In this document: positions 11,102-21,844 of the stretch, piece after piece
Layout of the letters: each line of letters begins with the position of its first letter
Position numbering within the stretch: the stretch's first letter is position 1
DNA from: Pseudo-nitzschia pungens
Lineage: Eukaryota; Bacillariophyta; Bacillariophyceae; Bacillariales; Bacillariaceae
Length of the DNA: 64,000 nucleotides
Reading direction: 5' to 3'
Assembly: GCA_037355855.1 (NCBI GenBank)
Contig: CM074769.1
Coordinates: 372,001-436,000 of the forward strand
Notes under the pieces: generated by a model
What the model was told of the DNA's origin: nothing
Databases searched by the model: none
Seen by the model: only the letters and a program-made list of their open reading frames with translations
Position numbers and translations under genes: made by a program

Positions 11102-11890
11102 ATGGTTCGGATACGAATGATGAATCCTATCGTGCTATGGGTGATGGCGGCACTGACCTCTCCCACCACCCAAGCCTTCCTTTCTTCCGGTCGAACGGAG
11201 TGCCGGAAGATTGGCGAGAGAGGTTCCGTCACGGGACCAAGGTCGCTCCTCCGCGGCAACAGCAATAGCAATAGCAATAGCAACGGCAACAACGACCCCA
11301 ACACGCGCCTCGACAGGGAGGACAGCGTCGTGCTCCTCCCCCTCTACGAGGCCGAGCTGGCCAAGCTCAAGGGAACCGCGGGAGCAGCGATTGACGAAAA
11401 CGCTGACGACGAAAACGACGAAACCGGCGCGGTGAAGCGGCGCATCTCGGAGCTGGAGGAGACCATCGAGAACGCCAGGACGGCCGCCGAATTCGGCGTC
11501 CGGAGGATCCAGGCCGAGTTCTACGACGCCTTTTCGTCGTGCGACCTGGAGACTATGGACACGGTCTGGAGCGACTCGGACGACGTTTGCTGCGTCCACC
11601 CCGGCATGGAGCGCCTGAGCGGACGGGCTTCCGTGATGCGGTCGTGGGAACGGATCTTTGCCGGGAACAGCGGCAGCGGGGAGGAGGAGGACGACGACGA
11701 GGAGGACGGGGGTGCCTTTCGGATCACGCCGTCCCGCGTCCGGGTCGACATCTGCGGTCGGACCGCCATTTGCACCTGCGTCGAGGAGACCGACGGGGGG
11801 CGGCTCGAGGCACTCAACGTCTACCGACGGGAGGGAGGGACCTGGAAGATGGTCAACCACATGGCGTCGCCGACGATCATGCGGTTGTGA
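11102..11890 (+). CDS. SnoaL-like (NTF2-fold) protein, predicted plastid-targeted
   Basis: Small alpha+beta-barrel protein of the SnoaL/NTF2-like superfamily; the specific ligand or reaction cannot be read. The start at ATG 11102 opens a signal peptide (MNPIVLWVMAALTSPTTQA) that ends in A|FLSSGR, the diatom plastid-import motif with Phe at +1. After an Asn/Ser repeat segment comes a coiled region (RRISELEETIENAR), then the domain: FYDAFSSCDLETMDTVWSD, VCCVHPGMERLSGR, MRSWERIF, VRVDICGRTAICTCVEET and a final strand NVYRREGGTWKMVNHMAS. The WSD...HPG pattern and closing W-K-M-V-N-H fit SnoaL_3-type proteins. 262 residues, one exon, intact frame. An acidic insert (EEEDDDEEDGG) breaks the domain. 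Preceded by a CAGT repeat in the leader. Confidence 0.8.
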   Translation: MVRIRMMNPIVLWVMAALTSPTTQAFLSSGRTECRKIGERGSVTGPRSLLRGNSNSNSNSNGNNDPNTRLDREDSVVLLPLYEAELAKLKGTAGAAIDENADDENDETGAVKRRISELEETIENARTAAEFGVRRIQAEFYDAFSSCDLETMDTVWSDSDDVCCVHPGMERLSGRASVMRSWERIFAGNSGSGEEEDDDEEDGGAFRITPSRVRVDICGRTAICTCVEETDGGRLEALNVYRREGGTWKMVNHMASPTIMRL

Positions 11891-13761
11891 CGTGGGGTGA
11901 GGTTTTTGTTGTGTGGTGAGGTGAGGCTTGCGTGGTGATGCGTGGTGATACTGCTACTACGAGTCACCGAGCGACGACGACGACGACGACGACGACGACG
12001 TCCACCCGAAATGGTGTCCATCGATCGCGACGCGACAATCGCTCGATGCGAGAGTGGTCGATGGATTCGAACAGGGATAATGCACTAGTACTAGTAGCAG
12101 CTTTCTGTACGCACGTGGTGTAGAAGTAGATGGATCCGTCCGAGGTTGAAAAACCACTACAGAAAGAATCGTCACCGACGGTGTGTTGTTACGAATTTCG
12201 CACCTCGTTCGTCGTCTCTGTTTGTGCCGATCCCTCGGAAGGGATCCGCGGACCCGACCGGGATTGCAATTGCAACAACGGTTCGTTTGTTCGTTCCGGC
12301 GCAAGACGGTCATCCACCGCGTTTGCCCGCGCCCGTCGCGAAATTCCACCTCTATCCAACGGATTGTTGATTCATTCATTGATTCATTCGTTCGTTCGTT
12401 CGTTCCGTCGCGCGCCGCAGGAATGAAACGATCATTCGAACCGGCCATTCGCGGAGTCGTCGCTCGGATGCCCGCACGGTGCACGACGCACCGAATGGAT
12501 CGCGTGCAGCATCGTTTCGTGTGGTGAAGTGCGGTATAGTGCAGTGCAATATAGTGCAGTGCAGTGCAGTGCGCGTGTTCCGGACCTCTCTCGAAACTAC
12601 GGCGGGAAGTCAATGGAACTTCGATTCGTGCATGCATTTGCGACGTGTCGTAGCCTTGGCGGACCGACCGACCGACTGACTGTCTTAGCGCGGATCACAT
12701 TTCGTGATGATTCGGATGGCATGTAGATGGCGCATAGCAAGGTATGGACCGAATCGAACCGGTCCATGAAAGATTTGCGGACCGGGTCCTATCCTACCGA
12801 ACAAACTATCATTCAGCTCACCATTCATGAAATTGTGGAAACACGCACCCCGATCCCGGATCTGGTCCCGAGGATATCATAATGTTGTGTCGATCGACAT
12901 CCTGCCGCACAAAGGAATTTTTTGGGTTCCCATCCAAAAATCCCAACATCCACAACAACGATGTCGGAAAACGTCATACAGTAACCTTACCGAACCGACC
13001 ACGACTGGAAAAATGGAGACTGCTCGTTGGATACTTCTAGTATCATCATCTGTGCCTTGCGCACGCAATTCCATCCAAAATACAATCTCGCCGTCTCGGG
13101 GCATTGTAAAACATCGCTAAACGATAGAATTTCGTGTCAAAAAATGAATGGTATCAATCATCAAAATCAAAATCTACTACTACAATATGTAAGGTTACGG
13201 TGTGGTCCGTTAAGTACACATACTTCGCATTCGACGGAGACAAAACTGTTCGGGGATCCCAAAAGGAAACATGACGAATACATACAGTAAATCAAAAGAA
13301 TAATACTACGCTCCGCTTGGGACTTAAACAAGACAATGCAATAGAAAGATAGCAATCAACAAGATCAAGTTTGGTTGTCTTGGAAGAGAGAGAGAGAGAG
13401 AGAGAGAGGCGACATACTGTCAATTTGGGAGCAATTTTAGGACCTCACTCCTGGCAACCTGTAGTACCAGTTCCACATCGAGTTCCACTGCCAATTCCAG
13501 TACCCGTTTGCGCTCGGTGTGTCCCGTCGAGTTCCCCGATGCACTCCGGAGGACCGTGTCACTCTTTGCAGGTTGCGACGTGCAAAATCCCTCTATTGGT
13601 CCAACCTGCTCCCACTGTCCGAGGTTGAGAACACCGCGAGGTTTTCGTTGGGGTCGTTGGTTGAGAAAGATTGATTGATTCATTGATTTATTGATCCATT
13701 ATTCCTTCATTCCCCACATTCATCCAAACGAGTGTGAGTGCTGCCGAACGACGATCAAAAC
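11891..13761. other. intergenic region, no convincing gene
   Basis: Contains a (GAC)n tract (11973-12000), CGTT and GCAGT repeats (near 12395 and 12540), two exact decamers GTAACCTTAC (12981) and GTAAGGTTAC (13189), and a (GA)n tract (13386-13408). Open frames are short and low complexity. The last part should be the promoter of the MFS gene. Confidence 0.6.
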
Positions 13762-15430
13762 ATGGAGGGTTACTCTTACTCCGACAGCCCCTCCGACGAG
13801 CGAGATGCTTCGATCCGCGATCTCGATTTGGCGTCCGCACGGAACGGCTACATACGATCCCCCCTTTCCAGCGACGGCAGCGGTGGCAACGACAACGACA
13901 ACGACAACGAAACCAACAGCGATCTTCTCCGGGCCGGAGAGCGACAACGCCGGTGGACGGTGGCCCTCTTTTCGTTGACGACCGTCCTGTTGTTCGCCGA
14001 CCAAAACCTCATGTCCCCCAACCTGACGGCCATTGCCGAGGATTTCGGTCTGACCGACGACGAGCGAGACCGCAAGCTCGGAGGGGACATCTCCCTCGCC
14101 TTTTTCCTGGTGGGAGCCCCGGCCAGTTTCTGGGTCGGACTGCTGGCGGACACGGGCAACCGCGCCAGGATCTTTGGCTGGACCGTCTTTGTCGGGGAAT
14201 TTGCCTGCATGCTGACGTACTTTGTGCGGTCCTACCCCCAGCTCTACGTCTGCCGGGCCGTGACGGGATTCAGCGTCGGCGGGGCCCTGCCGGTCATCTA
14301 TTCCGTCCTGGGGGACCTCTTTTGCGCCGAGGACCGGCACGTGGTGTCGGCGGTCGTGAGTTTTGGGCTCGGGGCGGGCATCTCGCTCGGCCAGGCAGTG
14401 GCGGGGTACCTCGGACCGTTGTACGGGTGGCGGTTGCCATTTTTGGTCATTTCGCTCCCGGCCCTGGGGTGTGCGGCCGCCGTCTATTTCACGGTGGAGG
14501 ATCCGGAGCGGGGGGCCATGGAGCGGGGCTACCGGGATTCCCGGAGAGGGGCCGGTGACACCGACGGCGACGACAACTACAACGACAACGAAAGCGACCA
14601 CGAGGGATTCGAAGAAGAGCGGGACGGCGGGGAGGTGGCACTCGTGCCCATCACGTCCCGTTCGCAGCTGGTCTCGGAAAACACCGCATGCACGGATCTG
14701 GAAACCGTGGGCGGAGTGGACGATGGGATCGAGCGCGACGAGGAAACCGACGGTGCCTGGAAACAACACTGGAAGAGCATGATGGCCTTGTGCTCCAACA
14801 AGTCCGTGGCGCTGAGCCTCCTCCAGGGCGCGCCGGGCTGCATTCCCTGGGGCATCATCAACGTCTTTCTGAACGACTACCTCAGCGAGGACAAGGGATT
14901 CTCGGTGCAGTCCGCCACCACCGTTCTCATGTGCTTTAGCGTCGGATACGGTCTGGGACTCGTGGTGGGAGGCGCGGGGGGAAAGGTCCTCTACCAGCGC
15001 GACATTCGGATGCCGGCACTCCTGGCGGGATGCACCGCGATCCTGGGCTGTCTCCCGCTGTGGTTCCTGCTCAACGGCGTCGATTCCGACACGCCCTTTG
15101 CGGTGGCGGCGGCGAGCGCGGCGGTGGCCGGGATGCTCGCGGCACCGACCGGGGCCCATCGTCAAGGCGACGCTGACGAACGTGACGGTGCCCACCGCGA
15201 GGGGCCAGGCCTTTGCCCTCTTCAACCTGTTTGACGATTTTGGAAAGGGGCTGGGCCCGTACCTGGTGTCGTTGCTGATCGTGCGGCTCGGGGGGAGGTC
15301 CAGGGCGTTCAACATCGGGGTGCTGGGCTGGGTTCTCTGCGGTCTGGGCAACCTGGCCATGTTCTTCACCGTGGAGCACGACGAGCGGATGGTCCGGCGA
15401 GCGACGGCGGGGCAGAGGCGTTCCGCTTGA
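13762..15430 (+). CDS. MFS transporter, spinster-like (one extra base)
   Basis: Twelve-helix major facilitator of the Spns/spinster type, an integral membrane carrier; substrate unknown (relatives carry sphingosine-1-phosphate, lysophospholipids or sugars). ATG 13762 follows a leader. The N-terminal tail is Ser/Asp-rich; helices begin WTVALFSLTTVLLFADQNL. The A-motif region reads FWVGLLADTGNRARIFGW; helix 4-5 has CRAVTGFSVGGALPVIYSVL, and then GWRLPFLVISLPALG. A long acidic loop (about residues 255-335) sits between the two halves. The frame breaks at a G run, 15151-15154: before it AAPTG, after it PIVKATLTNVTVPTARGQA, which is the conserved continuation. Removing one G gives about 555 residues. 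It ends 95 bp from the convergent ankyrin gene. Confidence 0.88.
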
Positions 15431-15525
15431 AAAAACTCTAGTACCGGCCACGACGAGACAAGTCGTGCGTGGAGTCGCATCGATAATTCATAAAACGCTC
15501 GGATGTTTTGGTATTATGTTTCGTA

Positions 15526-16644
15526 TTATTCGCTATCGCTGCTATCCCCCAAGATCGCTAGAGCTGCAAACCCACCGTTGCCGGACAAGACGTGGTCGTC
15601 GTCATCATCGTGGTCATGATCATCGTCATCACTATCGTCACCACTATCTTCGCCACTATCTCCTATCAGCGCGAATGTTGCGAACGGACTATTGGAAGAC
15701 AAAATCTTGCCATTGTTGTCGTCCTCCTCCTCGTCCCCATCGTCAGTATCAATGTCATCCTCACTATTTCGTCGATGCACACTGGACTCTTCCGTGAGAT
15801 CTAATTTGATACGCGTTTCGTTGGCGTCGTAGTCGTGGTCGTAGTCGTCTTTTTTGTTATCGCTTTTCTCGTCCTCGTTCTCGTTCTCGTCCTCGACATC
15901 GTTTTCGCTGGATTTCGGACAATTTCGAGACTGTTTCCGTTGTCGTCGTTTCTGTTTTCGACTGCGCTTGATTCGTTGCACGGTTTCCTGATAGCTCGGC
16001 TCACCTGGACCTTCGTCGTGGCTCGTCGTTTCTTCTTCCCCCACAACAATCGCCGTTGTTTCCGCATTGGTTTCCCTGCCCCTGGCTGCTTTTTGCTTTT
16101 CCTTCTTGAGTTTTCGTTTGTCTTTCATGATTTTCTTTTTGATGGCACAGCTGATCGGTGTCCTTCTCGGTCCCCAGAATGCCGTGGATTTGGATTGCTT
16201 TCGGGCGTATCCCACCGGATCGGCGGAGTCCTCGTCCTCGTCGTCCTCGTGATTCTTCCCGGCCTTGCGATACGATTCCACCAACAAATCCCGGACGGCC
16301 TTTCCCTTGGCCTGGGACAAGCGCACCCTCGTTAGATCGGCGCCCAGATCCCGCAGCGTTCGAAGCGCGTGGACGTGCCCGTTTTTCGCGGCGTGGTGCG
16401 CGGGAAGGTTGCCGCCCCGATCGAGGATTTCTGGATCGGCACCCCGGGTCTTGACCAGGTACCGGAGTGCCTTGGTTTGCCCCCCGGCGGCCGCCGCGTG
16501 GCAGGGAGTCCATCCCACCGTGTTGGCCATGTCGACGTCCACGCCCCTGACCACCGCGGCCTTGAGGCCCGTCATGTCGCCCCGGTGGGCGTAGGACCAG
16601 ATGTTCCCCGTTCGTTCTTCGTATCGGTCTCCGGCCGTTGCCAT
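15526..16644 (-). CDS. ankyrin-repeat protein with acidic C-terminus
   Basis: 372 residues from ATG 16644; the longer upstream frame has no ATG. Residues about 17-115 form roughly three ankyrin repeats: IWSYAHRGDMTGLKAAVVRG, GWTPCHAAAAGGQTKALRYL and NLPAHHAAKNGHVHALRTL, followed by DLGADLTRV. Ankyrin repeats bind other proteins; no catalytic domain is present. A basic Lys/Arg/Glu coiled region follows (KKKIMKDKRKLKKEKQKAA), then a strongly acidic Asp/Glu/His tail. The tail contains two copies of a short hydrophobic motif: FATFALIGDSGEDS and, at the very end, FAALAILGDSSDSE. The basic middle suggests a nuclear protein, but this is inference. Convergent with the MFS gene. Confidence 0.8.
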   Translation of the reverse strand: MATAGDRYEERTGNIWSYAHRGDMTGLKAAVVRGVDVDMANTVGWTPCHAAAAGGQTKALRYLVKTRGADPEILDRGGNLPAHHAAKNGHVHALRTLRDLGADLTRVRLSQAKGKAVRDLLVESYRKAGKNHEDDEDEDSADPVGYARKQSKSTAFWGPRRTPISCAIKKKIMKDKRKLKKEKQKAARGRETNAETTAIVVGEEETTSHDEGPGEPSYQETVQRIKRSRKQKRRQRKQSRNCPKSSENDVEDENENEDEKSDNKKDDYDHDYDANETRIKLDLTEESSVHRRNSEDDIDTDDGDEEEDDNNGKILSSNSPFATFALIGDSGEDSGDDSDDDDHDHDDDDDHVLSGNGGFAALAILGDSSDSE

Positions 16645-18080
16645 TGCAAAGGTTTTCGTTGCAGGCTTCGACAGCGCGACTCTGATCCACAGGGAAGACA
16701 ATCGTTCCAAAGGTTGGTGCAGAAATTACGGGTTGAAAGCAACGTCGTATCTAAAAATCCCATCCAGGCATGTTCGGAGTGAGTCATTCATCGCTTGACT
16801 GTGTCTCAAAAAGAGAATTTAGTCGGAGACAAAAAATGGGTCGATAAAAATCGGATCTCACCCCGCGCTCTCGGGACTAAATACCAAACATGATTCAACT
16901 GCTTCCATCATGATTCATGAATCAATCAATCAAAATCATAAACGATCATCGACCCTGCATCAAGGATCTCGGTTCAGTGTTCAGTTCCGGGCTTCAGTGA
17001 TGCGGATTGTCGATCTTTCGTTGATGGTAGCCGATTGTGTCAGGCCCAGGGCCCAGAGTACAGGCTCATGTCCAACATAGACCCAATTGTCCTTGCGGCA
17101 CAAAGTCACTTCTAAAAAGTAGTAGTACTACTAGTAGGTATCGTCATACAAGCGATAGCACCATTATGGTATTGCAGAAAGATCCACCCAACAGAGACAG
17201 GATCTTTTCCCGAGGCTAGTACTACTAGTAGTACGATAATCTTAAAACACATCGGATTTGCGACATTTGGTTTTGATCCTTCTGTCGTATCCCAGAACTG
17301 CGACATACAAACACTGTTTCTACAACTTCAAAGCTCTCCATGACCAATAACCAATAACCAATGTCCATTACCAAAAGGTTCTTTTTGACCATTCGAAAAC
17401 TTCTCTACCGGTGTTTCTGTTAGTCTTTATTCATGATGTGCACGAGAAACATCCATTTTTATCTTTAGTTTCCAAAATCATACTCGTTTCGAAAGCCCTC
17501 CAAGCGGAGTAAGGAGCAGTTTGCATTAAATTTTTTCAAACCTCTTATAGAGTCTTTTAGTTCGTGTACTATTATTTATATAAATAATGAATGTTTTATC
17601 GATGTTGAAATCAACAGCATTTTCAACAGTTTTCAATGCTCCCATTTTCATGCTGCCATCGTTGGAGTGCTTTGTTTAGCTTTGCGGTTGGTAGCAATAA
17701 CAAGCTGAGAAATATCAAACCAGATGGTGCATCGGTTCATCCAACCAAGGTATAAGGAAGCTTTTTGTGTTGGGAGAATAATTTAGAAACACCAAACTAG
17801 ATGGTGCATGATCGGTTCGTCCAATCCGAGGCATGAGGATCTGGACGATAGTTCTTTTGAGCCAAAGAAGCGCACTGTGACAATCAGAAGGAAGATAACT
17901 TCGGGTTTTTTTTTCACAACCACCACCATAGAATGCTTGTCGCAAAATTTTGAGTTTGGATTGCGTTCGATGGAATTCCGGAACAGATTTGGAGTGCTAC
18001 TGCAGCACATTATCGTGTCATTGAAATTAGAGTGTTCAATTGGGATCGGAAAGGCTGATCCTGCTGCTGGTGTAATGAGT
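16645..18080. other. intergenic region
   Basis: AT-rich DNA with TAGTACTAC tracts (near 17130 and 17215). An imperfect direct repeat of about 80 bp is visible around 17720-17840: AGATGGTGCAT...CGGTTC.TCCAA occurs twice. No coding sequence supported. Confidence 0.55.
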
Positions 18081-19322
18081 CTAGGGGTCCCGACGTCGTT
18101 TTCTAGTTGGGTTCCGGCGTCGTTTTCTAGATGCGTGTTTCTTCCAGCGTTCCACGAGCAACTCGCGACTGCCATCCAACAAGTCAAGGTCGAGAATTGA
18201 TTCGTCTGTAGCGTCTTGTATTTGGTTCCGGAGGGTCGCTACGTCCGGTGCATCGCACTCCGGATCAGAGGCTGATTCGCGGTCCCCGAAGCCAAAATGA
18301 TAGTAATTCATAAGCTCTATGTAAAGCTCACGGGACTCTTCCATCAAGTGCCAGTCCTTCGATCGCATCACCGTCTTAGGATTGCGAACAAAAACGTCCA
18401 TCGCTGCTTCTTTCAAGAGTGCACAAGAATGCGAGTCCCCCAAAAGCATCCAGGATGCGGCGTTCTCGGCACCAAGAAACTTGTCCACTAGGATGGACTC
18501 GGCATAGAGCTTCAGCTGCGTGCAATGGAACCGATTTGCGACCAGGAGAATCTCTCGGAGAGTGCCTTCGTCTTTCTCCATTGTTTCCTTTGGAATCGGG
18601 ATGCTGTAGATAAATTGCAGGAGAACTCGAAAGATTTCTTGTCGGACCCCCGCAATCGGGATCGGTCCTTCGTTGCCGTACTCTTCCGCAATGGTGAAAA
18701 GCGCTTTTGCTCTGGTCGACAAAATGAACCGATGACCGTAAAAGACGTTCTTTCCGTCCTCCAAAGCAAATCTCACATCGCCCGTTCGCGAAGCCTGGTG
18801 GTATTGTTCAACCAAGAACGGTTGCGACTCGACTATTTTCGGGTACCAAACTTTTTTCGTTTCGATAGCCATCTTGATGTCGACCTCGATCTCCAAACTT
18901 CCGTCCTGTTGCAAACATTCTTCGAGGATTTTCTTTCGTAATTCAAACCTTGGGGCACCCCAATCTGGATCTCCTGTAAATGTTTGTACGGGGAAATAAC
19001 CATGACATACTGCTGGTTGACAATAAATTCTAAATTGGATGGAAACTTCGTCCTTCACATTCGTTGCGTGGAGATAACATGAAACGTACTTGTCACTTTC
19101 CAAAGAATCGCCTCTGGGATAAACCAGCACCCGCCATTCGCGACCATGGGCTCTTAGAACAGGAGATTTAATTCCTTCTCCTACCTTCTCTTTCCTCTTC
19201 TCGAAGTCGTAAAGAACAAACTTGATGGTTTCCACACGGTCCACGACCGTTTTCGGAGGTGTTCCCACAGAACCACAGTCAGCCAAGAACTTCTTGCGCT
19301 TCATTGAATCCTGCGAACCCAT
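18081..19322 (-). CDS. MATH-BTB domain protein (SPOP/BPM-like)
   Basis: 413 residues, single exon, ATG 19322. The N-terminal half resembles a MATH domain (VLRAHGREWRVLVYPRGDS, YVSCYLHATNVKDEVSIQFR, FELRKKILEECLQQDGSLE), which binds substrates. Residues about 185-300 are a BTB/POZ domain: DVRFALEDGKNVFYGHRFIL, STRAKALF, FRVLLQFIYS and the following helices with LLVANRFHCTQLKLYAE, then a BACK-like part (NAASWMLLGDSHSCALLKEA). Such proteins are adaptors for CUL3 ubiquitin ligases, so it probably selects substrates for degradation; partners are unknown. The C-terminus ends in a basic Lys/Arg-rich tract (RKRRRNPTRKRRRDP) that looks like a nuclear localisation signal. Intact frame. Confidence 0.88.
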   Translation of the reverse strand: MGSQDSMKRKKFLADCGSVGTPPKTVVDRVETIKFVLYDFEKRKEKVGEGIKSPVLRAHGREWRVLVYPRGDSLESDKYVSCYLHATNVKDEVSIQFRIYCQPAVCHGYFPVQTFTGDPDWGAPRFELRKKILEECLQQDGSLEIEVDIKMAIETKKVWYPKIVESQPFLVEQYHQASRTGDVRFALEDGKNVFYGHRFILSTRAKALFTIAEEYGNEGPIPIAGVRQEIFRVLLQFIYSIPIPKETMEKDEGTLREILLVANRFHCTQLKLYAESILVDKFLGAENAASWMLLGDSHSCALLKEAAMDVFVRNPKTVMRSKDWHLMEESRELYIELMNYYHFGFGDRESASDPECDAPDVATLRNQIQDATDESILDLDLLDGSRELLVERWKKHASRKRRRNPTRKRRRDP

Positions 19323-20976
19323 GGTGTTGAAACGGAAAAAGAGATTTTTTCAAGCGACAGGTTTTGACGCTTGTTCTACAGGAACAGCAACGGATAGTGC
19401 AAGCAGGGAGCTAAGGGATGGTGATTAGTTGTCACGTGGCAATCCTACATTCGTAACGACTGTTGGAGAGAGGACTATGATGAATCCCATTGCTTGCTAT
19501 CAGCAGCTCTTGTTTGTTGCAACCTCAAGCGTATTTCTCGTTGAGGGGAAAAAGTACTGATGAGATTTTTGGAGAGTAATCTTAGTACACTGTAAACCTA
19601 CTACACGTAAACCTTACCGCATAAAATCTTCGTTTAAAAAAGTGAGGAAAAGAGTAACCCAACGAGCATGAGCAATACTCATCGAGATGGGATTGGCCCG
19701 ATGGCACCTGGGACTAAAAATGAGTAAACCTAATAGGCGGTGTGTGGGAATGATTATTGATCACTGGGTTGAGTGAGTAATTCTTCTACTATTGCTGCTA
19801 GGCTGGAAAAGGATTTTTCTGGATCCCGGCATTTCTGAAATACAACTATGAATTTTTGAAAAGCAAATGGCTTATGACCATGGGAAAAGAAGTTCGTCTA
19901 TGTATCCATTGCTGCTACCGCTACTAGTAGGTAGTACATCTCGTCAAGGCTGTTGGTTGGGGATCACATTCTGTCTCATTGATCGCTCCACCATACGAGA
20001 TGCAAAGATCACAATTGATACGAACCACTACCGTGAGAGGATAACAATTAGACGCTAGTCTACTCAGGTGTGCTGTCGAATACTGGATCAGCTACGAGGC
20101 GTTTCGGACTACAACAAAGTCTGCTCTTTTTTCATGCTTTACTAGGCCACGAACAAACAGCTGTCTCCAGCTCGAGACCAACAAGCGAACTATGACGAAT
20201 CCAGTTGGAGTTCACAACGCTTAAATTAATCGATCTATGCTCCATTCATGTTGTATAGACGAGTATTTAAAGTATTGCGACCTGTTTTGCTGTTCTTTTT
20301 CACCAATTTTGGCATCGATAGACTCTCAATCATGATCGCCGAATCGTCTCTACTAGTAGCAATAATCCATCATAGTAGACTTCTTATAGCGAATTCATCG
20401 TATTGCTGTACATGTCGTCCCAGTTGACTTCGCATTATTGTGATCTGGGAGTATGGGATCAAAAGTAGTAGTAGTACAGGTAGAGGCAGACTGCCCAGAA
20501 GGTGCTTGAACACACATGGTGAAGTGATTTCCGAAAAAGCGAAAAAAATATGAGAAGGAAGAATTTTTGCTCACCACTCGCATTGGGGACTGACACTCTT
20601 CAATCTCTCGTTGTTTTGATATTTACCGTACATGGGCCGAGTGGACGAATTTTTAAGCTACCGGTACGATGGAATTGCTATTACTGCTTGATTGAGAATA
20701 GAATCGGACGTGTACCGGTAGGTAGCATGCTGGAATCATGTTGAAATCTTATTCCCCATCCTTCGAATCCTTTTCTGTTTTTCCCTAGAATTTTTTCAAT
20801 TTTATCTTTCTGATTTTTTGATGAGAAAAGCGAATACTTGGTCGACTGAATTTTATGATCACCCGGATACGAGTTTTTGACATACAACAACATGATAATG
20901 ACCCCCAAAAATAGTGTTGACTCCCTTCTGACATTATTTTGAAACTCTTTACCATTTTACAGTAAACTACTCCACG
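19323..20976. other. intergenic region, no convincing gene
   Basis: AT-rich sequence between the divergently transcribed MATH-BTB and FucU genes, so it must contain both promoters. It holds a GTAAACCTTACC variant at 19607, several TAGTAG tracts and ACCGGTA motifs (20660, 20712). Open frames are below 80 codons. Confidence 0.6.
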
Positions 20977-21453
20977 ATGGGTCTCCTGAAAAACATCAAC
21001 CCGCTCCTCACCGCCGACTTGTTGTACGTTCTTAGGTCCATGGGACACGGCGACAAGCTCGTCGTCTGCGATTGCAACTTTCCCGCCGCCGAGGTCGCAA
21101 CCAAGACGACCTCCAAGAAGCACATCATCCTGACCGTTCCGCTGCCCGAAGCCCTCGATGCCATCTGCAGCGTCCTCCCCCTGGATTACTTCGTCGAGAC
21201 CCCCGTGAAGTACATGGCACCGTCTCCCGGAAACGAGCTGCCGCCGGCGGGAGCGGAAGTCCTGGACGCGATGAAGTCGGCCATCCGGGAACACGCGCCG
21301 GAGGCCAGCATCGGACCCATCGAGCGATTTGCCTTTTACGAGGAGGCCCGATCGTGCTACGCCGTGGTGCAAACCCTGGAGCGACGACCCTACGGAAACG
21401 CGGTGCTGCAAAAGGTTGTGGTCGGACCCGATGGCAAAGATCTGATGCCGTGA
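20977..21453 (+). CDS. RbsD/FucU family sugar mutarotase (fucose mutarotase-like)
   Basis: 158 residues, ATG 20977, intact. Enzymes of this fold catalyse the interconversion of alpha and beta anomers of L-fucose (FucU) or ribose pyranose/furanose forms (RbsD). Seen here: the N-terminal LLTADLLYVLRSMGHGD with the conserved His near the GHGD turn, then VVCDCNFPA (family DANFPA), the active-site loop, PIERFAFYEEARS with the Arg-Phe-Tyr that lines the pocket, and the C-terminal NAVLQKVVV. Length equals the bacterial and animal FucU (about 140-155). Fucose is plentiful in diatom extracellular polysaccharide, which makes a FucU role reasonable, but the substrate is inferred from family only. Confidence 0.9.
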   Translation: MGLLKNINPLLTADLLYVLRSMGHGDKLVVCDCNFPAAEVATKTTSKKHIILTVPLPEALDAICSVLPLDYFVETPVKYMAPSPGNELPPAGAEVLDAMKSAIREHAPEASIGPIERFAFYEEARSCYAVVQTLERRPYGNAVLQKVVVGPDGKDLMP

Positions 21454-21844
21454 GAGATACGAAACTCATAAATCCGTGCTACTCTGCGAGATTGTTTTGT
21501 CAAGGGCGTAAAAGTTGGTCTCTATTGTTCTCTATTGTTCTACATTTACTTGTGTTAGATGGTGATGACATGTTCGTCCACGGCTGCAGAAAAGAGCCTT
21601 TCCGCCAACGTACAATTCGCACTCCTGCGTCGATGGTGAAAAAGAGTTTATCCTTGCTGTTGTTGTATTGCGGTTCAAAAGCTAGAGACGCTTCACTCGC
21701 AAGGGATATGTGTACGCGTCGCTGTCCGGTCATGTGTCCGTGTTGATCATCGTGAAATACCTGCTGTAGATATGGCTCAAGCAAGGAAGCTCTCGGTTGG
21801 ATTTGGGCTGGAAGGACAATGCAAAGAAAAAAAGAGTGAGAATT
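21454..21844. other. short intergenic region
   Basis: 3' region shared by FucU (+) and the unidentified multi-exon gene (-). No feature recognised. Confidence 0.5.

Noticed and set aside
13720..15480. 586-codon open frame on the minus strand opposite the MFS transporter
   Set aside because: Antisense shadow: Arg/Gly/His/Val-rich, no domain, while the plus strand shows transporter motifs throughout.
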